Below, one piece after another: positions 1 to 9,247 of a stretch of 64,000 bases of DNA. The position numbers and the translations under genes were made by a program. Source of the DNA: Bacillota bacterium (lineage in GTDB: Bacteria; Bacillota; Clostridia; Lachnospirales; Lachnospiraceae); assembly GCA_023409835.1 (NCBI GenBank), contig JAEYQV010000114.1:1-64000 (forward strand), written 5' to 3'. The notes below the pieces were generated by a model. That model was not told where the DNA came from, ran no database searches, and saw only the letters and a program-made list of their open reading frames with translations. How positions within the stretch are numbered: position 1 is the stretch's first letter; every line of letters starts with the position of its first letter.

Positions 1-1108
1 TGTTGTACAAGGTAAATACTCCAAGATATTTTAAGGGCTTCGCTCCATCAGACCGGCAGTAAAGCTTATAGGAGATCAGGCTGGCCAGGGAGGCAACTAA
101 GGTTCCGAGACCGCCCAGATTCGTACCGAGGACAAGGGCTTTGGAATTCTCTGTGAAGGCAGAGAGTAGCACCGCGGCAGGAACATTACTGATAACCTGA
201 CTGACCGCAACGGCTACCGGGAGCTCCCTTCCCTTCAACAATATGGCCAGGAAATCCTTCGCAGCAGGGATATTCCCGATATTACCTACAAAGAGAAAGA
301 AGCAAACAAAGGTAAGCAGCAGGGAGTAATCCACCTTCCGGATAATCTCCCGGTCAAAGATAAGAATGGCTGTCAAAACAATTCCTAAGATCAGCCGGTA
401 ATCAACCAGTCGGACGACACTGAGCAGGCACAGCAGGAACAGGATGCCATACATAAGGGTAAGACCGGAGGTTGAACGAAGAGAGGAACCGGCAGGAGCA
501 GTAACGGTAGGATACGGGAGTTCTTCCTTAAGCACTGCCTTCAGTGGCTCCTTCCTAATCAGAAGTACGGATAAGGAAAGAAGCAGGAAGGAGGCAGCGG
601 TCATAGGAAGAGTTATCTTAAAAAAGTCCTGTACAGGAATATTATAATAGGAATACAGATACAGATTCTGCGGATTTCCCACCGGTGTCAGCATACTGCC
701 CAGGTTTGCCGCAATGGTCTGCATTACCACAACAAAGATCAGAAGACCGGTCTTACCTGCCATGGTTAACAGAAGAATGGCAAAGGGAACAAAGGTTATC
801 AGGGCCACATCATTGGTTATCCACATGGAGGAAAAGAAGCAGAGCAGGATCAGGATGAAACATAGGGACCTGGTATTACCGGTTTTATGTAACAGGCTCT
901 CAGACAGCTTAAGGAATAAACCGGTTTTATTAAAGCCCGCAACAACCGACATCAGGCAGAACAGGAGTACCAGGACTCTGAAATCAATATAAGAGAGATA
1001 ATCGATGGAAGGTGGTGTAAAGAGCATTGAGATGATGGCCGCGATACCGGCAATACATAAAACAGTTTCTGATTTAAAAAAATGGAGCAGTCGTTTGTAG
1101 GGGTACAT
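1..1108 (-). CDS. SLC13/ArsB-type anion permease, C-terminal end cut by window edge
   Basis: Reading the minus strand from an ATG at 1106-1108 gives about 369 codons with no stop before the window edge, so the C-terminus is missing. The product is a polytopic inner-membrane protein of the ion-transporter superfamily (SLC13/CitMHS/ArsB/NhaD). Visible family signs are a conserved membrane stretch MWITNDVALITFVPF and, shortly after, a re-entrant-loop-like TPVGNPQNLYLYS segment, with hydrophobic helices throughout. Such proteins move anions such as dicarboxylates, arsenite or sulfate using ion gradients; the substrate cannot be told from sequence. It is transcribed away from the acyltransferase gene at 1330, so the spacer 1109-1329 holds divergent promoters. 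The family call is firm, the substrate unknown. Confidence 0.8.
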   Translation of the reverse strand, partial: MYPYKRLLHFFKSETVLCIAGIAAIISMLFTPPSIDYLSYIDFRVLVLLFCLMSVVAGFNKTGLFLKLSESLLHKTGNTRSLCFILILLCFFSSMWITNDVALITFVPFAILLLTMAGKTGLLIFVVVMQTIAANLGSMLTPVGNPQNLYLYSYYNIPVQDFFKITLPMTAASFLLLSLSVLLIRKEPLKAVLKEELPYPTVTAPAGSSLRSTSGLTLMYGILFLLCLLSVVRLVDYRLILGIVLTAILIFDREIIRKVDYSLLLTFVCFFLFVGNIGNIPAAKDFLAILLKGRELPVAVAVSQVISNVPAAVLLSAFTENSKALVLGTNLGGLGTLVASLASLISYKLYCRSDGAKPLKYLGVFTLYN

Positions 1109-1244
1109 AGTATGATTCCTTTGATTAATTTAGTCGAATTCTTTAGAATTCCGATGAAATTTTAACCCAAAAGCATAAGAAAAGCAACTAGAAATATTGT
1201 TATTGCATGATGGTGTTTTCTTTGCTAAAATCTATATGGTATGA

Positions 1245-1294
1245 ATGCGGTTCAAGTAGTCCGCATTGGGGTAAGTGTCAGCAAGCTGGCACTT
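1245..1294 (+). other. Two tandem small hairpins in the leader of the acyltransferase gene
   Basis: Two adjacent dyads lie between the divergent genes: ATGCGG / CCGCAT (1245-1250, 1261-1266) and AAGTGTCA / TGGCACTT (1273-1280, 1287-1294), the second followed by a T-rich stretch. They could form a small leader structure or attenuator. No known riboswitch consensus was recognised. Confidence 0.3.
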
Positions 1295-1329
1295 ATAATT
1301 TTCTTTAGCAAGGAGTTAAAGGATACGAT

Positions 1330-2394
1330 ATGAAAGTGAAAAAGAGTGAGGTCATAAACAACCAACTGACGGGGCGTTATGGCGGAGGAGATAACTCTAT
1401 TACAGCACCTCCCAGGGACTATCTTTTTGATAATATGAGGGCCATATTAATTATTCTGGTAGTATGGGGACATATTCTGACATCCATGATATCGAAATAC
1501 GATTCGATTAGAATAATATATTTCTTCATGTTTTTCTTCCATATGCCGGCGATGGCTTTTATCTCAGGCTATTTCTCGAAGAATCTGGAGAAATGCAGAA
1601 GCAGTGCCTTTGAGACGATACTGCTTCCCTACCTGATTCTGAATGTTTTCAATTACATATATAAGATGCTTATCATTCAGCAGCCATATTTTGGTTTTCG
1701 GTTTTTCCGGCCCCTATGGGGATTGTGGTATCTGTTTGCATTATTTATTTGGAAGTTCTTCTTAAAGGATATTGTGAAAATTCGTTTTATACTACCCTTA
1801 AGCTTCCTGATTGGAGCCTTCAGCGGCTTCAGTAAGGAATTTTCAGAATATATGGCACTGGGCAGAATCGTCTGCTTACTGCCGTTTTTCCTTCTGGGTT
1901 ATTATGTTACAAAGGAGCATGTGGAGAAGCTTCGAAGGATTCCGAAGCTGATCACTGTAGCAATTACTGCAGGAACAGCATTTCTGTCATTTTATATTGT
2001 ACGTAATGATATCTTCAAGGCGGAGGTCCTATATCTTCGTAAATACTTCCCGGAGTCAGAGGAATTCAAATACCTATTGTTTCGGATTCTGGTATATGTT
2101 GTGGCAGTGGCTATGATCATCACTCTGATTAATCTGACCAGCAATAAGAGAAGTATCCTATCGAAGATCGGAACCGGTACGATGACGGTATATGTATTGC
2201 ACCTGTTTACGGTTCCAATTCTGGAGAAATTCGAAATTTTCATAAACAGACCGATTCTATACCTGGGATATTCCGTGTTTGTGACAGTACTGATAACCCT
2301 GGTTTATTCACATCCATTCGTTAAGCGGATATATGATGCAGTAATGGACAAGCTGACAGGCCTAATACTAATGAAGAGAAAAGATGAGAATTAA
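1330..2394 (+). CDS. Membrane acyltransferase 3 family protein (fucose 4-O-acetylase-like)
   Basis: A 354-residue integral membrane protein of the acyltransferase-3 family (COG3594-like). After a 30-residue polar N-terminus it shows the family opening LFDNMRAILIILVVWGH, the HMPAMAFISGYF segment near residue 75, and about ten hydrophobic helices ending in a short basic tail. Such enzymes transfer acetyl or other acyl groups across the membrane to surface sugars or polymers. It sits 18 bp upstream of a glycosyltransferase/glycerophosphotransferase, so the two are likely co-transcribed and act on the same cell-surface glycopolymer. The ATG follows AAAGGA at 8 nt spacing. The exact acceptor is unknown. 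Confidence 0.8.
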   Translation: MKVKKSEVINNQLTGRYGGGDNSITAPPRDYLFDNMRAILIILVVWGHILTSMISKYDSIRIIYFFMFFFHMPAMAFISGYFSKNLEKCRSSAFETILLPYLILNVFNYIYKMLIIQQPYFGFRFFRPLWGLWYLFALFIWKFFLKDIVKIRFILPLSFLIGAFSGFSKEFSEYMALGRIVCLLPFFLLGYYVTKEHVEKLRRIPKLITVAITAGTAFLSFYIVRNDIFKAEVLYLRKYFPESEEFKYLLFRILVYVVAVAMIITLINLTSNKRSILSKIGTGTMTVYVLHLFTVPILEKFEIFINRPILYLGYSVFVTVLITLVYSHPFVKRIYDAVMDKLTGLILMKRKDEN

Positions 2395-2412
2395 GGAAAG
2401 GTTTGGTGCTAT

Positions 2413-4740
2413 ATGAAGCTTAGTATAATCGTACCATTTCATAAAGGAATACATTTTCTGGAGGATTGCTTTGAAAGCATCCGGGACCAGGGTTTAAATG
2501 GATATGAGACGATCCTCGTACTGGACCATGTGGAGGAGGATATATCTGCATTGGTAGAGGAATATCAGGATATCAACCTCCGTATACTGGAGCTTTCAGA
2601 ACCCCGGAGGACCGGCAGGGAGGCAGTGGATGAGCTTCTTGTCGGCTACAGCGGTGTGGCGGCTGCCAGAAATGCCGGACTTGATGCGGCGGTTGGTGAA
2701 TATGTATATTTTCTTGATAGCGATGATTATATTCATACCGGTACACTGGCACTCCTGTTAAAAGAAGCCCAGGAGCAGCTGGCTGATTTTACCTATGGTA
2801 AAAGATCCTCCACCTGGTTTAAGCGTAAGGTATATATGTCCGCTCTTGAAGAGAAGAATGAAGAGGTCACCGAGGAGCAGGATTCGGAGGAAGACCCTGA
2901 TATGGAAGAGAAGCTGGCCGAAAGGGAACGCAGGCTTTTCCAGATACAGCAGGTATTGGAGGAAACCGCTGCGGTTCCTGAAGGTACCGATGTGAAGAAA
3001 ATGGCAGAGGCCTACTATACGCTATTTATCTCCCGTAAGGGAATGAAAAATGTATCGGTTCTGGGAGTGCTCTTTAACCGTAGCTTCTTATATGATCATA
3101 AGATCCGGTTCAATGAAAAATACACCTTCTTCTCCGATCTTTCCTTCATGGTTCAGACTTTGATCAAAGCCACCTCCTTTTCTTATGTGGAGGAAGCGGT
3201 GTATGTTAAGAGGAAGCATAATGATCCGATCCATTACCCTGCACTTACCCAGATTAAGACGGATGACCGGTTTGAGGAGTACTTAGAAGCCTATAAAGGG
3301 GCTGTGGAGCTGACGGCAGAAAAGACTGCTCTGCGACATTTTCTGGAGGAAAAGCTGATTGATTATTTTGCAGGAACCTATGCCCCCAGATTAAGAAGAA
3401 GCGAGAATAATGCCTGGAGAAACGAGCGCTTTACTGCTATACGGGAATGTATGAAGCAGATTGATCCACAAAGAATCAAAAACTTAAGAAAATATAAGAA
3501 AAGAATAGTGAAGGCACTGCTGAATGGAAACGTAAAGAAAGCTACTCTTACGGTAAACCTTCACCTGGGATATAAGAAGCTGAAGAAGATCCGGAAGAAC
3601 TGGAGAGTATTTTCTTATTATCTTTATAACAAGGTATTCCAGAAGCTGACCATAAAAGAGAACTGGGTACTCTGCGAGAGCTTCTTCGGCAAGAGCTATT
3701 CCGACAGTCCGAAATATATATACGAATATTTATGTAAAAATTATCCCGGAAAATACCGTTTTATCTGGGTGGTGAATAAGAAGACCAAGATCCCGTTCAA
3801 TCCGACGAGGGTAAAGCGCTTCAGTATTCGTTACTCATACTTCCTTGCCCGCTGCAAATACAATGTCTTTAATGTCAGACAGCCGGAATGGGTTAGAAAG
3901 AGAGAAGGTAATATTTTCCTGGAGACGTGGCACGGCACACCGCTTAAGAAGCTGGTATTTGACCAGGAGGAGGTTATGGGTGCGTCTCCGTTATATAAGG
4001 CACAGTTCTACAAGCAGTCCAGGGTATGGGATTATCTGGTCTCCGCAAATCATTTCTCAACAGATGCCTTTCGCAGTGCATTCCGCTATGACAAGGAGAT
4101 TTTAGAGTTTGGCTATCCGAGGAATGATATCCTGCATTACGAGAACAGAGATCAGCTGGCGGAAGAGATTAAGAAGAAGCTGCGTATTCCTGCGGGGAAG
4201 AAGACCATCCTCTACGCACCGACCTGGAGAGATGATGAATATTACGGCAGAGGAGAATATAAATTTGCATTAAAGCTGGATCTTAGACTTTTAAAAAAGG
4301 AGCTGGGTCCGGATTATATCGTTTTACTGCGAACCCATTACTTTATCGCAGATTCACTGGATGTTACCGGCCTGGAGGATTTTGCGGTTAATGTCAGCAA
4401 ATATGATGATATTTCGGAGCTGTATCTGATCTCTGATATGCTGATTACTGACTATTCCTCCGTATTCTTTGATTATGCAAACCTTAAGAGGCCGATATTA
4501 TTCTATACCTACGATCTGGATAAATACCGTGATATGCTGAGAGGCTTCTATATGGATATTGAAACAGAGGTACCGGGGCCCTTACTGTTCACAAATGAAG
4601 AGGTGGTAGATGCCATCAAGAATATTGATTCGATTACAGAGCAATATGAACAGAAGTATGAGGAATTCTACGATAGATTCTGTAGTCTGGAGGATGGACA
4701 TGCCTCGGAGAAGGTTGCGAAGAGGGTTTTTAATCTGTAG
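2413..4740 (+). CDS. Bifunctional glycosyltransferase family 2 / CDP-glycerol glycerophosphotransferase (TagF-like)
   Basis: A 775-residue two-domain enzyme. Residues 1 to about 270 form a GT-A glycosyltransferase 2 domain: start KLSIIVPFHKG, nucleotide-binding strand, and a DSDD metal motif near residue 102. Residues about 140-205 are an acidic, helical insertion (many EE/ED) that interrupts the GT-A fold. Residues about 400-775 match the CDP-glycerol:poly(glycerophosphate) glycerophosphotransferase family, with ETWHGTPLKKL, LYAPTWRD and ITDYSSVFFDYA segments. Together these would add a sugar and polymerise glycerol-phosphate (or a related polyol phosphate) on a teichoic-acid-like surface polymer at the inner face of the membrane. 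It follows an acyltransferase by 18 bp and is probably in one operon with it. Domain calls are firm; the polymer made is inferred. Confidence 0.88.
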   Translation: MKLSIIVPFHKGIHFLEDCFESIRDQGLNGYETILVLDHVEEDISALVEEYQDINLRILELSEPRRTGREAVDELLVGYSGVAAARNAGLDAAVGEYVYFLDSDDYIHTGTLALLLKEAQEQLADFTYGKRSSTWFKRKVYMSALEEKNEEVTEEQDSEEDPDMEEKLAERERRLFQIQQVLEETAAVPEGTDVKKMAEAYYTLFISRKGMKNVSVLGVLFNRSFLYDHKIRFNEKYTFFSDLSFMVQTLIKATSFSYVEEAVYVKRKHNDPIHYPALTQIKTDDRFEEYLEAYKGAVELTAEKTALRHFLEEKLIDYFAGTYAPRLRRSENNAWRNERFTAIRECMKQIDPQRIKNLRKYKKRIVKALLNGNVKKATLTVNLHLGYKKLKKIRKNWRVFSYYLYNKVFQKLTIKENWVLCESFFGKSYSDSPKYIYEYLCKNYPGKYRFIWVVNKKTKIPFNPTRVKRFSIRYSYFLARCKYNVFNVRQPEWVRKREGNIFLETWHGTPLKKLVFDQEEVMGASPLYKAQFYKQSRVWDYLVSANHFSTDAFRSAFRYDKEILEFGYPRNDILHYENRDQLAEEIKKKLRIPAGKKTILYAPTWRDDEYYGRGEYKFALKLDLRLLKKELGPDYIVLLRTHYFIADSLDVTGLEDFAVNVSKYDDISELYLISDMLITDYSSVFFDYANLKRPILFYTYDLDKYRDMLRGFYMDIETEVPGPLLFTNEEVVDAIKNIDSITEQYEQKYEEFYDRFCSLEDGHASEKVAKRVFNL

Positions 4741-4931
4741 GGTACTCTACATATTGATGTAAAAGCCTGTAACTGAATGATTTTTTTTGTGCAAACTTAC
4801 AAAAATCCATTTTGCTGACGAAAAGCTAAAAAAAATCAGTTGCCATTTTGAGGTGTTTCGATGATAATATAGCGTAACGGAGAGGAACAATACTCAATGT
4901 AAAATAAAGTAAAGGATAGGTGGCATTTACG

Positions 4932-5639
4932 ATGAAGAAGCTAGACATGCTCTATGAAGGAAAAGCAAAAAAGGTTTACCGAACAGATGTGGAAGACACA
5001 TATATCGTGGACTATAAGGATGATGCAACAGCATTCAACGGCTTAAAAAAAGGTACAATTCTTGGTAAAGGTGTTGTAAATAACAAGATGTCTAATCATA
5101 TCTTCCAGATACTTGAAAAGGAAGGTGTACCTACACATTTCATAGAAGAGCTCAGCGACAGAGAAACAGCAGTGAAGAAGGTTCAGATTGTTCCCCTAGA
5201 AGTCATCGTAAGAAATGTTTCAGCAGGAAGCTTTGCTAAGAGGCTCGGAATCGAGGAAGGCAGAAAGCTGATTGCTCCTACCCTGGAATTCTCCTATAAG
5301 GATGATGCGTTGGGTGATCCGTTTATCAATGATTATTATGCAATTGCACTTGGACTTGCTACCAGAGAAGAGATTGACCGCATTACGGAGCTTGTATTCA
5401 AGGTTAACGAGGTTCTTTGCAGATATTTCCTGGAGTGCGGGATCGAGTTGATTGATTTTAAAGTGGAATTCGGCAGATATAAGGGACAGATTATCCTGGC
5501 AGATGAGATATCACCGGATACCTGTAGACTTTGGGATGTTACTACTCATGATAAGCTGGACAAGGACCGTTTCCGTAGAGACCTTGGTAAGGTAGAGGAT
5601 GCTTATCAGGAGGTATTCAAAAGATTAGGTATTAAATAA
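4932..5639 (+). CDS. purC: Phosphoribosylaminoimidazole-succinocarboxamide synthase (SAICAR synthetase)
   Basis: A 235-residue cytosolic enzyme that joins aspartate to CAIR with ATP in de novo purine synthesis. The start [16 protein letters not shown], the [15 protein letters not shown] segment and the [25 protein letters not shown] region are typical of PurC, and the length is normal. I chose the ATG at 4932 because AGGTGG lies 8 nt upstream; an in-frame GTG at 4920 would add four residues but lacks a well-placed ribosome site. It is followed 211 bp later by purF, with a GC-rich hairpin-bearing spacer between, so co-transcription is possible but not shown. Confidence 0.96.
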   Translation: MKKLDMLYEGKAKKVYRTDVEDTYIVDYKDDATAFNGLKKGTILGKGVVNNKMSNHIFQILEKEGVPTHFIEELSDRETAVKKVQIVPLEVIVRNVSAGSFAKRLGIEEGRKLIAPTLEFSYKDDALGDPFINDYYAIALGLATREEIDRITELVFKVNEVLCRYFLECGIELIDFKVEFGRYKGQIILADEISPDTCRLWDVTTHDKLDKDRFRRDLGKVEDAYQEVFKRLGIK

Positions 5640-5702
5640 ATGATCATATGGGGCTGTTCTGATGTAGGTTTCATATCCGTTATCTTGCCAAGGCCGGCAA
5701 TC

Positions 5703-5727
5703 CCCAGGGGGTTCGCGCGAGCCTGGG
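5703..5727 (+). other. GC-rich hairpin in purC-purF spacer
   Basis: CCCAGG (5703-5708) and CCTGGG (5722-5727) form a stem around a loop that itself holds the palindrome TCGCGCGA. The local base composition is much richer in G+C than neighbouring spacers. It is not followed by a T run, so it is not an obvious intrinsic terminator. Function unknown. Confidence 0.3.
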
Positions 5728-5850
5728 CGGTAAGCAGGATGGGAAAATGGATTGGGATAGCCTCTTTTCTTCCTTAGAATGAGTAGAAGACCGGCTCATA
5801 CCTGATGTTGAAATAGAGAAGCTGATGGCTTATTTGGAAAGGACCTTAGG

Positions 5851-7287
5851 ATGTATATGGAAAATAACAGCTATATCCCGGATGAAATCCATGAAGAATG
5901 TGGGGTGTTCGGAGTATACGACCTGGATGGAAATGATGTGGTATCAACCATCTATTATGGATTATTTGCACTTCAGCACAGAGGCCAGGAAAGCTGCGGT
6001 ATCGCAGTCAGTGATACGAAGGGCCCCAAGGGGAAGGTGAGTGCCTGTAAGGGAATGGGTCTTGTGAGTGAAGTCTGTACGGAAGAAAGTCTGGAAAGCT
6101 TACATGGGAATATCGGTGTTGGACATGTACGTTATTCCACAGCGGGAGAAAGCAGTATCCATAACACACAGCCCCTGGTTTTAAATTATGTGAAGGGGAC
6201 TCTGGCGCTTGCTCATAACGGTAATCTGGTCAACACACCGGAGCTTCGTCGGGAGCTGGAATATACCGGTGCAATCTTTCAGACTACGATAGACAGCGAG
6301 GTAATTGCATATCATATCGCCAGGGAGAGACTCAACAGTGCTACAGTCGAGAAGGCAGTTGCAAGAGCGATGAAGAAGCTTGCCGGTGCCTATTCACTGG
6401 TAATCGCCAGCCCCAGAAAACTGATCGGGGCAAGGGATCCCTTTGGATTTCACCCGCTCTGTATCGGTAAGAGAAATAACGCTTATATTCTCGCTTCGGA
6501 GACCGCTGCTTTAAATGCCGTAGATGCAGAGTTTATTCGTGATGTTATTCCCGGTGAGGTAGTTATGATCAATGAGAACGGTATCCACTCCGATACCTCA
6601 CAGTGTGGAGTTAAGACAGCAAAATGTGTCTTTGAATACATCTATTTTGCCAGACCGGATACCAGGTTCGATGGAATCAGTGTATACAACTCAAGAATTA
6701 TGGCGGGACGGATCTTGGCCCAGACTCATCCGGTGGAAGCCGATGTGGTCGTAGGAGTACCGGATTCCGGTAACGCTGCGGCCTTAGGGTACGCTTTGGA
6801 ATCCGGTATACCCTTTGGGATGGCTTTCGTGAAGAACAGCTATGTCGGAAGAACCTTTATTAAACCAAAGCAATCCTCAAGAGCCTCCAGTGTCCGCATT
6901 AAGCTGAATGTGCTTCCGGAGGTGGTTAAGGGAAAACGGGTCGTTATGATAGATGATTCCATTGTCAGAGGAACAACCAGTGCAAAGATTGTCCGGATGC
7001 TTAAGAATGCCGGAGCTACTGAGGTTCATGTAAGGATCAGCTCACCGCCGTTTCTGTATCCCTGCTATTTCGGAACGGATGTACCTACCGGGGACCAGTT
7101 GATTGCTCATAATAATTCAATCGAGCAGATTCGTGATATGATCGGTGCGAATTCCTTGGGTTATCTGGCAATTGATCGTCTGTCCGACATGCTAGGCGGT
7201 GATACCGGTTACTGTGATGCCTGCTTTACCGGAAATTATCCGATTGATCCTCCGGTGGAGGACATCCGCGGAGAATTTGAGAAGTAG
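5851..7287 (+). CDS. purF: Amidophosphoribosyltransferase
   Basis: A 478-residue enzyme catalysing the first committed step of purine synthesis, PRPP plus glutamine to phosphoribosylamine. A short propeptide-like leader precedes EECGVFG, whose Cys17 would be the N-terminal glutamine-amidotransferase nucleophile after processing. The PRPP loop VVMIDDSIVRGTTS lies near residue 360. Cysteines in KCVFEYIYFARPD, YPCYFGTD and the CDACFTG pair match the four ligands of the 4Fe-4S cluster of Bacillus-type PurF, suggesting oxygen-sensitive turnover. A GGA precedes the ATG at about 7 nt. It follows purC by 211 bp and precedes purB by about 210 bp. Confidence 0.96.
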   Translation: MYMENNSYIPDEIHEECGVFGVYDLDGNDVVSTIYYGLFALQHRGQESCGIAVSDTKGPKGKVSACKGMGLVSEVCTEESLESLHGNIGVGHVRYSTAGESSIHNTQPLVLNYVKGTLALAHNGNLVNTPELRRELEYTGAIFQTTIDSEVIAYHIARERLNSATVEKAVARAMKKLAGAYSLVIASPRKLIGARDPFGFHPLCIGKRNNAYILASETAALNAVDAEFIRDVIPGEVVMINENGIHSDTSQCGVKTAKCVFEYIYFARPDTRFDGISVYNSRIMAGRILAQTHPVEADVVVGVPDSGNAAALGYALESGIPFGMAFVKNSYVGRTFIKPKQSSRASSVRIKLNVLPEVVKGKRVVMIDDSIVRGTTSAKIVRMLKNAGATEVHVRISSPPFLYPCYFGTDVPTGDQLIAHNNSIEQIRDMIGANSLGYLAIDRLSDMLGGDTGYCDACFTGNYPIDPPVEDIRGEFEK

Positions 7288-7385
7288 ACAATCATTTCGA
7301 TCAATGCGAAACAGTATAAGCTGCTTAATTTTACAGACAATTAATACAAATTCCTTCGCTTCATACTACGAAAATTGTACTCAGG

Positions 7386-7413
7386 AACTGTTTCACAAAA
7401 TAGCCACAGTTTT
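7386..7413 (+). terminator. Possible weak terminator after purF
   Basis: AACTGT and ACAGTT flank a 14-nt loop and are followed by TTTTG. The stem is short, so termination efficiency is doubtful; it may instead be a leader element of purB. Confidence 0.3.
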
Positions 7414-7497
7414 TGAGATTTGCAATTGCTTATAAAGGATTTAGGTGCTTAATAAACATTTGAAAGGGGGTAAAATTCAGTAAGGACTAGATTAGGG

Positions 7498-8952
7498 ATG
7501 CCTTACTGGATGAGAGCCATGAGTAATGACAAATATACAAGTCCGCTATCCGAGCGGTATGCAGGTAAGGAGATGCAGTACATCTTCTCGCCGGATATGA
7601 AATTCAAAACCTGGAGAAAGCTTTGGGTGGCGCTGGCTGAGACTGAGAAGGAGCTGGGGCTTAATATTACGGAGGAGCAAATCAGCGAACTGAAGGCTCA
7701 TCAGGAGGATATTAATTATGATGTAGCAACCGCAAGGGAAGCAATCGTACGTCATGATGTCATGTCTCATGTCTACGCTTACGGGGAGCAATGTCCGAAT
7801 GCAAAGGGCATCATCCATCTGGGAGCGACCTCCTGCTATGTTGGAGATAATACAGATATCATTGTTATGACGGAGGCATTAAAGCTGGTTCGGAAGAAGC
7901 TCTTAAATGTCATGTCGGAGCTGTCAAAGTTCGCATATGAATATCGTGCCCTGCCAACGCTTGCTTTTACCCATTTTCAACCGGCTCAGCCGACGACAGT
8001 CGGCAAGAGGGCTACCCTGTGGTTGATGGAACTTAAGCTGGATTACGATGATATTAACTATCTGATTGACAGTATGAAGCTGCTTGGTTCTAAAGGTACG
8101 ACAGGAACACAGGCAAGCTTTATGGAGCTGTTTGACGGTGACCATGAAAAGATTAAAAAGCTGGATCAGCGAATCGCGGAAAAGATGGGCTTCTCCGGAT
8201 GCTTTCCCGTATCCGGACAGACCTATTCCAGGAAGGTGGATACCAGAATATTGAATCTTTTGGCTGGAATCGCTGCCAGTGCCCATAAATTCTCCAATGA
8301 CATCCGTTTACTTCAGCATCTGAAGGAGATTGAGGAGCCCTTTGAGAAGAACCAGATCGGCTCTTCCGCAATGGCATATAAGAGAAATCCCATGAGAAGC
8401 GAGCGAATTGCCTCCCTGGCTAACTATGTCATGGTTGATGCGCTAAATCCGGCAATCACCTCAGCCACCCAGTGGTTTGAAAGAACACTGGACGATTCCG
8501 CGAATAAGAGAATCAGCGTTCCCGAAGCCTTCCTGGCCGTGGATGGTATTCTGCATCTGTACCTAAATGTAGTTGACGGTCTGGTTGTATACCCGAAGGT
8601 AATCGAGAAGCATCTGATGCAGGAGCTACCCTTTATGGCAACAGAGAATATTATGATGGATGCCGTAAAGGCGGGAGGTGACAGACAGGAACTTCACGAA
8701 CGGATCCGCACCTTATCTATGGAAGCGGGTAGGAATGTGAAGGAGAAGGGACTGGAGAATAATCTTCTGGAGCTGATCGCAGCAGATCCCTCCTTTAATA
8801 TGAGTCTGGAAGAGCTGAAGGCCTCCATGGATCCTTCAAAATATACCGGACGTGCGAAGGAACAGACGGAGGAGTTTCTGACAGAAGTAATCCGGCCGAT
8901 TTTGGACGAGAATAAAGAACTGTTAGGCTTTAAGGCAGACATTAAGGTCTGA
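7498..8952 (+). CDS. purB: Adenylosuccinate lyase
   Basis: A 484-residue (or 477) fumarase/aspartase-superfamily lyase that cleaves SAICAR and adenylosuccinate, acting twice in purine synthesis. The signature loop GSSAMAYKRNPMRSE is present near residue 290, as is HLGATSCYVGDNTD near residue 105 and TFHFQPAQPTT-like substrate residues (THFQPAQPTTVGKR). The start is uncertain: 7498 has AAGGA about 11 nt upstream, while the in-frame ATG at 7519 gives MSNDKYTSPLSERY, which is where I expect homologues to begin. A clear intrinsic terminator follows at 8970. It is separated from purF by about 210 bp. Confidence 0.96.
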   Translation: MPYWMRAMSNDKYTSPLSERYAGKEMQYIFSPDMKFKTWRKLWVALAETEKELGLNITEEQISELKAHQEDINYDVATAREAIVRHDVMSHVYAYGEQCPNAKGIIHLGATSCYVGDNTDIIVMTEALKLVRKKLLNVMSELSKFAYEYRALPTLAFTHFQPAQPTTVGKRATLWLMELKLDYDDINYLIDSMKLLGSKGTTGTQASFMELFDGDHEKIKKLDQRIAEKMGFSGCFPVSGQTYSRKVDTRILNLLAGIAASAHKFSNDIRLLQHLKEIEEPFEKNQIGSSAMAYKRNPMRSERIASLANYVMVDALNPAITSATQWFERTLDDSANKRISVPEAFLAVDGILHLYLNVVDGLVVYPKVIEKHLMQELPFMATENIMMDAVKAGGDRQELHERIRTLSMEAGRNVKEKGLENNLLELIAADPSFNMSLEELKASMDPSKYTGRAKEQTEEFLTEVIRPILDENKELLGFKADIKV

Positions 8953-8969
8953 TCAATACGAAGATAAGA

Positions 8970-9035
8970 AGCATCCTGAGTAGCCTTCATGCAATGCGAT
9001 TCATTTGCAGCTGGGATATTCAGGGTGCTTTTTTT
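8970..9035 (+). terminator. Intrinsic terminator of purB
   Basis: AGCATCCTGA pairs with TCAGGGTGCT (one G-U pair) across a long loop and is followed by seven T residues. Confidence 0.75.
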
Positions 9036-9036
9036 A

Positions 9037-9065
9037 CGATTGGCTGCCACAGGCAGACAATTCGG
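9037..9065 (+). repeat. Dispersed palindromic repeat, copy 1
   Basis: Copy of a family with core TTGGCTGCCAC-x-GGCAGACAATCCGG. Its 5' end is shortened. It abuts the T run of the purB terminator. The inner CTGCC/GGCAG arms are perfect. Confidence 0.7.
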
Positions 9066-9144
9066 AGACTCCATTGATAACGCTATAGATTTATAGCTTG
9101 GTACAAGGATGACGCTTTCATTTGGCAATATATGAAAGGTTTCA

Positions 9145-9173
9145 TTGACTACCAAAATTTCGAATGTTATAAT
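9145..9173 (+). promoter_or_regulatory. Sigma-A-type promoter for the zinc-ribbon gene
   Basis: TTGACT (9145-9150), 17 nt spacer, TATAAT (9168-9173). The start point would lie near 9180, just ahead of a strong leader hairpin. Confidence 0.7.
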
Positions 9174-9187
9174 GGGCTTGTGGAAGA

Positions 9188-9224
9188 ATTGTCCGGGAGG
9201 CTCTTGCTCTCCTGCACGGACAAT
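9188..9224 (+). other. Leader hairpin upstream of the zinc-ribbon gene
   Basis: ATTGTCCG (9188-9195) and CGGACAAT (9217-9224) pair perfectly, with an inner GGAG/CTCC stem. It sits in the predicted 5' untranslated region, ending 24 nt before the start codon and 12 nt before the AAAGGAG ribosome site. It may stabilise the mRNA or control translation; it is not followed by T residues. Confidence 0.45.
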
Positions 9225-9247
9225 AATAAAGATAAAGGAGTGTAGCT

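Noticed and set aside
1245..1294. Riboswitch upstream of the acyltransferase
   Set aside because: Two small hairpins only; no known aptamer consensus recognised.
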